This document shows positions 13,674 through 25,600 of a DNA stretch of 64,000 nt, in pieces. Source of the DNA: Ctenosaura bakeri (Eukaryota > Chordata > Lepidosauria > Squamata > Iguanidae); NCBI GenBank assembly GCA_948474755.1, contig CAOLHI010003141.1:1-64000 (forward strand), given 5' to 3'. The position numbers and the translations under genes are program-made. How positions within the stretch are numbered: position 1 is the stretch's first letter; each line of letters begins with the position of its first letter. Under the pieces are notes generated by a model. That model was not told the DNA's origin. It searched no databases and was given only the letters and a program-made list of their open reading frames with translations.

Positions 13674-16600
13674 ATAGGATAGCTTATAATCTTTGTAAAT
13701 GTAACTGTTAGTAGAAGCTGTATCTATTCAGTTCACTAACTCAGGGGAAAAAATGGATCCTTCCAAATACACACACACACTTTCCCTTTGGATACTGGTA
13801 TCATTATGGATATCTGCATTTCTAAATTATTGCAATAATAATGCATATTTTCCTTTTTCTAAATGTTGATCTGTCCATAATCGATAAAAAAATCATTAAT
13901 GTCTCCTCTGTACATATACGAAAACTTCATATAGCTTCATATAGCTCTTATAAGAAAACTTCATATAGCAGAATGCTTCAAATGCAGCACATTGATAACT
14001 TGCTCTCCTGTGTGGGATGACTGCAAAATAGTCAAGAGGGATTATGGAAATTGCAACCCAGTAATATCAGCCAGCTGCAGATCCCCCCATCCCTGGAATG
14101 TGAGTTAAACCAGCCTTCCTCAGTCCAGCCCAAGATGTGTTGAACCACAAGACTCACCACCACTATCCATAATGCTCAGTTCCATCATGGCAATAGGACT
14201 TGTAGTTTAGCACGCCTTAGAGGGTGCCAGGATGATGGAGGAGGAGGAGGAGGAGGAGGAGGAGGAGGAGGAGGAGGCGGCGGCGGCGGCGGCGGTGGCG
14301 GCGGCAGCTTCTTTTGGGGGACTTTGGTAACAGTTTTCTGCCAATGGTAGCCTATAGTATCTTGTCTCTTTCTCTGTGCATGTCTCTACACAGCAGCTTC
14401 ATGCTAGATATGTGCTTCAACTGTTGCATGAGACCAGAAAGGTCCTTCAGCAGATGCCAAACATTTCTCAAGTGTCAACTTCTTATGCCAAGGAAATCAC
14501 TATTTGTGGTAAGTTATGAATGCCCTTTGTAAGACAGACATGGCACTAGAATGGCATCTGGGTTGCATTTTGAATTTGCAGGGTCACATAGGAACTCTGC
14601 TGGTAGCTGGTGCCTTTAGAATGTTAGCATCTCTCTTCTCCTATTCCACCCTATCCTTCGTGTCTTCCCTTTATTATAATTTTTTTAATTTAAAAAAAGA
14701 CTGATGAGTCAGCCTCTGGCAAATATTTTAAGTATGCCAAATGCTTCCTCCCACTTCTTTTCTGTCAGATTTGCTGAGTGAATCAGCAATTAAACTAGGC
14801 AAACTTTTAAGAAAAGAGCTGCTTTTCCATCTGTATAATGCTATTTTGTGTGGTAAATAATCTCTTTCACCTCTAGCCTTCCCCCCCAAATACTCAAAAC
14901 AAACGGTTCCTGTATGTGATCATTGTGAAATAAAAGCTTGTTCAGCTATACTTATTCTGAGGCCGTTAAAAAAAAACCTCCATAAGGAAAATGAACATAT
15001 CAATGGGGAGTTAGTGGACGTTTCAGTTTTCTAATTTATGAAATGTAATTCAATATGCAAATTATCAGTGGCCTGTTTCACCTCCCCCAATGCATACATT
15101 TGGTTGTTTCAGGGCTTGAAACATTACTTTTAAAAATAATTGGTTACAGTTATCATTCCAAGCCAAATTTGTAAAGTAACAGGTTGCTTTCCCATTCCTC
15201 AAAGGTAACTAATTATTTAATTGTGAATTAACTAATGTTACCTATAGTTTCATTTTAGAAATCTGAATGCTATAAGCTATGGTACCAAACGTACTGTCCT
15301 CTCATCCGCCTTGTCTTTTCCTGAATGTCTACAACAAAGAACAAGGTAGTGTTGCGAACCACAACACTAGCCAGCACTTGAACCAGATATTCCTCCTCTG
15401 CCATTTAGTGAGTTCACATACTTGTAACTATAGAAGTAAGCAAAATTTACTGTTATACTACAAAGGGGTTGAATTCCCTGTTAAGTAACAATTGTAATGT
15501 ACATATAACTTTGTTATTGAGGAAGAAGACTGCAGTAATTTCAAATTACTAGTTATTTCTAAACAGTTAATTTCAATCTTTGTTCTGAGGGTCTTTGTCC
15601 AGATAAAATGTGTGTGTGTGTTTATGCATGTACGTGTGTGTGCAGGAGTGTGTGTGTGTGAGAGTGAGAGAGAGAGAGAGAGGATGAGAGAGGGAGAGAT
15701 TCTTTTGTCGCTGTGGCAAACTGCTTTTTTTTAAAATTGAAAAGTAGTATAAAATATTCTTAAATAAATAACAGATAATAATAGAGAGAGATATGTGAGG
15801 TACATACAAACTGAAGGCAGTAGAAATCAAAAAGTATAGAATCTCTTACAGGCAACTACTGAAAACATTTTGACTGAGATTTAGAGAACCCTTGCAGTCA
15901 GATCTTTGTGCTCCTGGGCTATTATCTGTTCAGATAAAGATGCTGGCATTTCTTTCTACTTACAGTGGAGATGGTAACAATACCAGGGCCTCTTCATCAA
16001 CTGCCCTTGATTTCACTATTATAAATTATGGATGACAGCGTGATACCTCTGGGTTTCCTGGAGGAGGCTGGACTGCATGGCAGAATAAATATTACATTAT
16101 GTTTAGTGCTATGTCTGCAAATCAAATGAGTGCTCAGAAATGGAATTAATTGTACTGCTGCAGGTGAACTGCATTTTAACAAAAGCCACTTTAAGATTCA
16201 GTGCAGTAGTAAATAAGGGATCTTGCGTTTTTACTTTTATGCAGTTCAGTGAGCTCTGGTGGGTGAGCAATGACTGTGCATACAAAATATGGTAACTTCC
16301 AAGAACTGTAAGTCCCTTGGTTTGGATGTTCTGAGAGACAAACGTGTCTTTGCAAATCAATGTATGCTTATCCTTCAATTGCTATCCTTGTCTGCACAAT
16401 TGAAAGAACCTTTAAGAGAGATTTCATCTCCAACATTAGATGGCCTTACAGTTTCTCTTAAATGTCTTCTTGAATCAAAGTATATAAATCCTTCAATTGG
16501 TGCCCTCATTTCCACAATTGGAAGGGCATCTAAGAGAGATTTTAAACCATTCTTCAAACAAATAATGTTGTTGTTGTTGTTGTTGTGGCCAACCATGTGA

Positions 16601-19600
16601 TTGGTGACAGACAAAAGTGTAATTTTTACTGAAGTTCAAACCAAAATGTTGATTACTTCTAAACAAGCTTGATCTCACTTCCTTCAATTCCTTTTCACCT
16701 CTCTGTATTGAGATGTGCATTTAAAGAGTCATGCAGAGAGAGCTTTTGTCTTAGGCCCTTTCCACACACAGAGGAAGCCATGCCCGAAAAGATGCCAAAA
16801 CGGAGCTTACCTGGAGCCGTTGCAATGTGGAGCAGCGCAAGTTCGCTGCTCCACACGCAGCGGTGTCCTGCGGAGTTCCGCGGAGTCCAAAATGGCGGCT
16901 TCCGGCTGGCGGAGGCTCTCCGCCAACCAGAGAAGCTCGCCAGCCAGAAACCCGCCCCCTGGCCGGTCTGCAGGCGCGCACTTGTGTGCGCCTGCAAATC
17001 CACACCGGGCGCTGCGACGGGGCTGCACGGGGCTGCACGCCCGTGCTTTTTAAAAACCACAAGACAAGTGGTTTTCAAAAAGCACGCGGTGCCGCCACTT
17101 CCGGTCGCCCCTGCGTGGATTGGGGTGTGGAACTACACAAAAGTAGCCTGCCCCAATCCACGTTATGGTGTAGACGACCTCCATCAGAGCTCGCTCTACA
17201 CCGTTTTTTAAACCTTGTGTGGAAAGGGCCTTAGTTCTGTGATGACCCTTTGGTGTGGTGAAGATGGTGTTAAGCATATATGCTCAGTTTGTCATCTGTG
17301 TCTATGCTCTGCTCCCTAAACCACATACAAATGGCTCAGAGAAAACTAATTCTGAAGGAATTATATGCCCCATTGTCTCACTTCTGAGTTCTAAGAGGGA
17401 ATAGAAGAGCTTCACTAGAAAAGAAAGTGAAAGTGAATTATAGGCTCTCTTAAAACTATGTGTGCATAGATCTTTAGCCAATGCTAACTAAATACTTTTA
17501 TTTCATTGTAACACATGATTGAACTGGTCTTAAATTATTTTAGCAGCATGATAGCAATTTTAAAGGAAATTTATCACCTTTTTACTGTCATTGTCACTGT
17601 ACCTTCCAACTGTCCCAATCTGGCATGTTCAGTCCTGATTAATCTTCTGCCATCCCACTTTTCTGCTGCATTTAAAATGTTCCATTTTCTCTCTCTTCCC
17701 ACTATCTCTTTGCCCTTGGCTTCAGTCACCACAAAATGAGATCAAAGTGCAAAAGTACTTTGCACTCAATTAATTCAGCAACAGTGAGTGCAGAGAAGGA
17801 GTGGAATCTTCTCTTTCTCAATACAGCTTTTTCTGCACGAAGCGTGAGAAGCAGTTCACACCGTTTCATGGCGTATTTAAATATTGTGGTTTACCCTCGT
17901 TGTTTTCTGCACATTCCCCCCATTTAAAGCATTTTCCTGTGGAGGAGTGCAAGTTTGTGCATCTGCACTTTCTCTTCACTGGCCACTCCCCTGGATCCCC
18001 GCACCTCGCCCCGGTGGCCGTGATTGGCTGTTTTTTTGTTTTTGTTTTGCTTTTGGATGGTTCCATTTGTGCCTACCTATATAAGTATGTACTACATACT
18101 ACATACCTAGTTCTGGCCTTACAGCCTGTCCTCCACCGACCACCAATGCACATTGGTGCAGATGTACATTTCTGCATCACTGCAAAAAAACCAAATTTAG
18201 TTTGATGTCAGAATGTGAAATGGACTTTTTCCAGTTTTCAAATACCATGCTCTCCCACCACATGGCAGCGCATTAACAGTGGATTTGATGCAGAACGACG
18301 GACAATAATGCAAGGCTACTTCAGTCCCACATGCAGAACAACACGATGCTACAATGCAGTAACCTGTGGTAATGACCTTGTGCGGGAGGGGCTTAGGCTT
18401 AAACAAAAGCAAATTGGTGCAGCCTCTCTTTTCTTAGGTATTCTTCCTCATAAAAAAACTTTTGGTATCTTGACTACATGCGGATGTTGCACCTGGACAA
18501 AAGGAAAAGGAATTGGGGAGAAGGCATGCACGCCTCCCCTCTGTCCCTTTGCCTGTTGTCTGGGTGTGCCTGCCTTCTTCCTTCCTTATGCCAGGGAATG
18601 GGAGGAAAGGCACTTCTCAATGTGTGCTGCTCCCCCTCCCATTCCCTTGCCTTCTGCCCTGGTGTGGAGAACTCACACCGAGGCAAAATGTGTCTCGATT
18701 TTTGTCTGTAAAATGTTGTCACTGCAAGTTTAGCAATGGTACTAACAGCACGGACCTTCAGAAAGGCTGCAGAAACAGCCAGGGCAACTACACATCGGCT
18801 GAGTATTATCCACCCCTGCTCTGTATTAATCAGTTAATGTAGTCTCTCCTCTCTATTTTAAATTGTTAAAGTGTATCCACTTGAAACTAACAACACTCAG
18901 CCTTGCATATGTTCATTCAGTGTTGCTATTCCTGATCACCTGTGATGCGCTAATATCTTACTTGTATGTAAAAACAGTCTGTCCAGTTTTCCCATTATGT
19001 GCTGGCTATATTTGCTTGAAGAACACTATGATATTTGGACACGTTGTTCTTGCACAGTCATCAACAACTCATTGTTATACTAAAAATGCATGTTTACCTG
19101 GAACTGCGTTCAGTTTGGCTTACCTCCACAAGTATGCATAGGTTTGCAGTCTTAACATCATATAGGCTTACAGACTTACATGATAGTAAGATGAAAGCCT
19201 AATTCAGGCACTGTTATGTGAAAGTACGGCATTCAGCATTGTCATACAATGTTTTTGAGCATTTTTGTAAGACTTAACACATTTTATTAGCTCGAGGTAA
19301 ATAGATGTCTGAATGTCTGGGACCTGTTTTTGTTCTGTCACAGATCTTGGCAAACTGCATCCCATCCAATACAACCAGCCTCCAAAAAGCCTTTCAAAAA
19401 GGCACTTCCTATTTTAAAGGGCACCATGGTTCTACTTTACAGTCCTCCCTCCACACTCAGAGGTTTAACCTTTATAAATTTGCTTATTCATGAGCATGTA
19501 CAGTACATGCCTTCTCCTCCTCCTCTTCCCTTGCTTTTGCCAGGATGCATGAGTCTTCCTTTTCTGTTCCTGGGAAAAAGTCAAGGGAATGGGAGTGGGG

Positions 19601-22590
19601 GCACTGCATGTTGAAAAGAAAGGTGTGCACAGGCCTTCCTTCCCATTCCCTTGCCTTTTGCCTCTGTGTTCATTCTCCGCATCTGGGCAAAAGGCAAGGG
19701 AATTGGGGAGAAGACACACAAACCTGCCCTCCATCCCCTTGCCTTTTCTCTGGGTGTGTCTGCCTTCCTTCCTCATACCTGGGCAAAAAACAAAGGAATA
19801 GGAGAGAAAGGCACATGTGCACCTTCCTTCTCAATGTGTGCTGCTCCCCCTCTCATTCCCTTGCCTTCAGCCCAGGTGTGAAGAACACACACTGAGGCAA
19901 AAAGCAAGGGAAAGGGAAGTGGGAAAGCCCACACATGCACTCTTCTCTATGTGTGGTGCTCCTCCCTCCAATTCCCTTGCCTTTTGTCCAGGTGTTGGGG
20001 AAGGAAGGCATGCCACCAGGGCAAAAGACAAGGGAATGGGAGAAGGAAGCCTTAGAAGAGGGGCAACACAGCGGGGAGCTATTTACAGTTTTTTCACTTT
20101 CTCAAGGATTCTACACCCTGGACCCTTGCAGAAGTGGAGGAGCCTCTATAACTATCAGAGCAGCATCCTGTGGAATTCTGGGGTTGGTAGTTTGGTGAGA
20201 CACCAGAGCCCTCTGGCTGAGAATTCCAATTATTCTTCCCTAAACTGCAAATCCTAAACTGCCTAAACTGATGGAACCATGGCAATTAAAATCAAATCCT
20301 AGTTCTATATTTGTATACTATGAAGGGGCCCCAACAGGTCACCAACTGGATGTTTGCTCTCCCACGTGGCTTGCTGCCAGATCTCTTGATCCGAGGTTGT
20401 CCTCTCAGTGTGAAATATCCAGCAGGTAGGCACTCTCCGGAACTGCCACTTACCTGTTTTCTTGCTCTAAGGAGACATTCCTCAGAGCAAGAGATACATC
20501 AGATAAGTTCCTTGTTTCCGTAGTTTATGATGAAATGAAAGCCCAGTTTGGTGTAGTAGTCTGAATATTGGGCTACAACTCTGGAGATCAGTGTTCAAAT
20601 CTCCACTTAGCCATGGGAACCCAATGGGTGACCTTGGACAAGTCCCATTCTCTCAGCCTCAGAGGGAGGCAAAGGCAAAGGCAAACCCTCTCTGAACAAA
20701 TCTTGCCAAGAAAACCCCATAGGTTCACCTTAGGGTCATCGTAAGTCAGAAATAACTTGAAGGTACAGCAACATCGATGATGATGAAGATGAAGATGAAG
20801 ATGAAGATGACACGGGTCTAGCTAAGTTGCATCTTTTCTGAACATGGGCTCCCACATCTCAAGTGGGAGAAGGCTTCACTAAAGGAATTCCATGGTTAGT
20901 AGACCTTATGAAAAATATTTTTCCTCTCCTTCTTACTGCAGTTATAGCTCTGTGGTATCATTTCATCTGCCATGCCTGCAACCTACATAGTTTTGGAAAG
21001 AACTAGAGCTCTCTGGTAGAAAATTCTAAATATCTAATAAGACTACAAGACCCAGTGTTCCTTAAGATGAAGCAGTGGCAGTGAAAGTGGTATCAAGTTA
21101 CTATAATCATGTTGTGCAGAAGACATGACAGTAATCAAAATGAAAGTTCAGTTTGCTAATTTTGAATATTGTGAAGCTAGTTATTTCCCAGTGCTGTCTC
21201 TTTTACAACCCCATTGAGCCATTATGCCCCCATTAACACCTCAGTTACTTCCATTCCTTCCATCACATTTTCTTCGGATTGCAGCTGCCCAATTCCTGAT
21301 GCTGTTATTTGATAATAATATGTTTGCATGCCTGCACAAAATGTACTCTGTTGATGGTGAAAAATGGGAACTTGGGTTCATATAAACAGTGTGTAGGATC
21401 AAAAAATGATCTCCCAGGTGAGTCATTTTGGGCACCCGCCAACTGTGTAGTACTGCCAGCACAATTATAGCACTACCAGATACGTTGTCTACTGACATGG
21501 AACACTATAGAAGTGGAAAACAGCTGTTGGTTTGAGGGACACAGAGTGGCAAAGACTTTTATGGTCTTGCTTACTTGGCACCAATTTATCTGGAGCATTG
21601 GATTATGACCCTGGAGGCCAGGGCCATGGATGACCTTGGGTGCATCACATACTCTCACCCTCAGAAAAACCCATGATAAGTTTGCCTTAGGGTCTCCATA
21701 AATTGGAAACAAATTGAAGGCATGCAACAACAACAATGTGTCATTGAATTCCATGAGACTTACATCTGGGTTGACCTGCATAAGACTGTACTGTCAGATT
21801 ACTTACTTGGCATGTTGGTTATGGAAAACTGTGTTCTTCCTAGGTGATCTGCATGGGAAGTTGGATGATCTTTTGTTGATATTTTACAAAGTAAGTAAAT
21901 GTGGGATTCATGGGGCTTTTAGGAATGTGTCTCAACAAATGGATTTGTTAGCCTGTACACTGATAGTTTATCGCTTTGTGGTGTCAATTTTTGGCCTATG
22001 GCCATCTTTCCATCCTTAACTATAATTGAATGATAACTGGAGGACACTGTTGAAAAGAGAATGGGAGGAACAAAGCTTCATGAATTTTATAAAAGCATAA
22101 ATGAAAATTGAAATGGTTTGGGTTGTTCCCTGTAAAGTAGGAATGGGAAGACCTAAACCCTGTGTTCTGTCAACTATCTATTAGGGGAAGGTGCTGAAGG
22201 AACAGGAAAAATATAAAGTAATCTGCTTTGATGCAATAAAGCTCTTTTCTAGTTCAATTATTTTAAAATATTAAAGAACAAAAATCTATTGAATAACCTT
22301 ACAATTATAGCAGGCAATAAACTTACTTTAAGCTAGGTTCCATGAAAAATCAAAAGACCCAAAGAAATTTTAAAATGTGGAAAACCAATAGAGGCACTTA
22401 TAGGCGAAGAGGCCTAGCCTGTAACATGTAGAGAGTCCTTCATTCCCTAATATATCATGGACAGGAGTTGGGTTTTTTTTTATTTTTCTCTGTGGTATCT
22501 CTTGCTTGTGGCAGGAACAAATCTTGTGATTTTCTTCATCAATTCAGAACTTCTAATTTTTTTAGCTTTCTGAGAAGACAAAAAAGAAGA

Positions 22591-22633
<43 letters not shown>

Positions 22634-25600
22634 GACTTCACAGTCCATAAAAGCAAATATGTACTTCATTTAACTTACGAGTTTCACCAGCTGTTCGGTG
22701 TTCATTTATTTTCTTAAATAAAATTGTATTATAGTGGAAGTTGTTGTTTATGAAGAGAGATTTCCCACCCTATGGTTTCATTTTCTGTTCTTATTTCTTT
22801 AAGTGTTTAAAGATCTGATATAGTTCTATTGTTTATACATATTACTGAAACTTATTATGAAACAGCATGATGTAAGATATTGTTTCTGTCACTATCACTT
22901 CCTCATCTTTTTTTTTTTTTTTGGTCATGAGAAAACTAAGCAGTTTAGTTCATAAAAATAATGATAAATTACAGATGTAAATTTAAATTATTTTCACATC
23001 CAGATTATAGGAGTTATTGTATGGAATTTTTTGGTTATTTTTCACATTCTGGGACTTTATATGTGAAAAAGAAATTAAGAAAATGTCTCCCTGGAGATCC
23101 AGGAAGGGGACAACTTTCTTCTGCCACCTTCAGAACTGCAGCTATCTTCTGCCTATAGGACTCATGTCTTCCCTTCCCCTGGCCAGTAACGGCCATTGCA
23201 TCAAGCTCCAGATATTTGGAAAGTGCCTTCTGGGTTGGGAGGAGTGTGCAATGGGACAGACAGAGAGTTATGCTCCACCTACACAACATACCCACATTTG
23301 ATGTAAAGTCGAAGGCTTTCATGGCTGGAATCCATAGGTTGTTCTGGGTTTTCCAGGCTTTGAGGCCGTGTTCTATTAGTATTCTCTCTTGACATTTCGC
23401 CTGCGTCTGTGGCTGGCATCTTCAGAGGATCCTCTGAAGATGTCAGCCACAGATGCAGGTGAAACATCAAGAGAGACTAATAGAACACGGCTTCAAAGCC
23501 CGGAAAACCCACAACAACCTATACCCACATTTATCATTATATCCATTCTCTGCCAAGCAGTGGCAGTGGCAGCTGGTGGTACCATGTGAGTGGGGTGGTG
23601 AATCTGTGTTGGATTTCAATCCAAGGTCTTGAAGGACCTATCCAGGGTGCTGGAACTATTTTGAGGACAGGGTTCAGAGCTTTGGATAGCTCCTTTAACA
23701 TTCAGACTAAAACTTGGAGCAGATTCACTGTACCATTGACACGGAAACCACCAGCCACCACAGTTGCCAAGCCACCCAAATCTTAAACTGATCCCTGGTG
23801 CAATGTGTGTAAAGTCTCAACTTCTTTACATACTTTCAAACTACATAAAGGAATTTTAAAAGAAATTGTAGTTTTAGTCCCCCCACTGCCTTATTTGTTC
23901 TCAGAATATCCAGTGGCAGCATTCAGCATATACCCTCCCTACTCTATAAAATTGTTAATGTGCTGTGAGCCTTTGGTACAAACAAAGCATGTGATAATTG
24001 GTGAATTGTCTGCTAAAGCTCACAATCTCTGGTTAAGACTTTAGTGTGGCTTGTAGTCTTTGATTTTGCTGCCAAACATTGCTCTGATTACAAGCCAACA
24101 TCGCCTTTGGAGGAATAGGGGAAAGAAAGCAGTTTAACAGCCTTAAATGATGACCCTAACATTGTCTGCAGCCTGTTAGGCTAGATAACATGTCCTTAAT
24201 GCTTTTAAATTACTTATCTTAAGCATACACCTTTGCTTAATTAAGGCAGACAATTTGAGATACTTTCATTCACTGTGCTAACCATTGTTAAATGATACCA
24301 TTTCCCATCATTTTTTCCTGGGAAAAAAATCCACTCAACAACACTAGCCCATAATATTTTAAATTGCCAGTTGCTAAATTAGTCTGTGTTAAATTGATGC
24401 TATGCATATAGACATCCTGGAGCGGAATTAAAAGCCAGATTGACAAAGGGAAGCTAATTAAATACATACCCAGAAGGCACTCTAATGAGACAGTAGCAAT
24501 GCTCAGTTCCACAAACCATTGGAAAGCTATCTTTCCCTCTTGTTTTCCTGCTTCCATAGATGTTAATTTCGTTCCTCCCCTCCACTCCCCCCCACCATTA
24601 GCTAAAACTAGAGAAGTGCTCAAGGAAAGCAAAGTATGTATAAAGCATGTCAGCTTTATATTTATAAGAAGCTGCAATTTTTTGCATTTTAAATGTAGAT
24701 GAAATGTCAAGTGTAACACTGACTTAAATACTCCTGTCGCAAGAAAGCTTTCCCAGGCAAGTGAACGTAGCTTGTATGTTTTCCAAGACCCTCTGAATTC
24801 AAGGTTAGTTGCTTATTGGAAATGCACTCCAGTGTTCCTCGAGTGACTTTTGAATAGCTCTTGATAATTTGGGGGCAGGACATGGAGCCAGCAGGCTCAT
24901 CTACATATTGATTGATAGGTTGTATGAACAGTGCAATTGGCTTTAGGCCCAGTGGTGTCATAAAGTCAAGGCTCATAGGGTTGAAATACTGGGAGCCCTG
25001 TCACACTACATAATTAATAGTGCTTTGCGTCCACTTTAACTACCACAGCAACATCTGATGGAACCCTGGCTTTGTAGTTTGGTGAGGCACTAGACTCACT
25101 GACTGAGAATTCTAAATATCCCTTCCTAAATTGCAAATTCCAAGATTTCATAGCATGTTGAGGTTAAAATAGCACTATGAGTCCAGTGGGAAAGGGCCCC
25201 AGGTCTTTTCAATCAGCTGGAATTAGAACGTCATCTGCCGTTCCCCTCAGACTTCCATGTTGTCTCTGAGCTTAATTGAAAGCCTCATAGTTGTAAGAAG
25301 AAGGTGGTGGATTTTCCCAGCATCAGTCTGCTTTTGTGAGCTATCCCCATATTAATACAAAGTATTTTGGTAGGGCTTGGTGTTGAACTTGCAATGGAAA
25401 CCCATTAGCTTTACACAAAAGGCTTGCTCCTTGTATAGATGAAAACTGCTTTCACTGTTTTTTCCTAGTGGATCAACACAGATGCCTGTGTCTTTGGATT
25501 CTTGGCACTGTGGCTGTGGGCACTCTCCTGATGAGTGTCTCCACTTCCAGATTTATGACTACACAAGTGCTTATGCCAAGGCTGTTCTTTCTTTCATTCC

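Larger units (their letters stand above)
14509..21843 (+). other. PPEF1 intron 5 (contents)
   Basis: 7.3 kb. Contains a GT/GA simple repeat (15609-15700), a 477-bp MITE (16754-17230), a probable second MITE (17826-18397), an array of inverted GC-rich units (18486-20050), a MITE remnant (20105-20275) and two tRNA SINEs (20537-20775, 21583-21737). I see nothing nameable in 14700-15600, 15700-16750, 17235-17820 or 18700-19500. All longer open frames fall in repeats and show no known protein. Confidence 0.6.

Noticed and set aside
16669..17211. 180-codon plus-strand frame and four overlapping frames
   Set aside because: The frame crosses the end of a MITE with clear terminal repeats and TTA duplications. 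Low stop density explains it.
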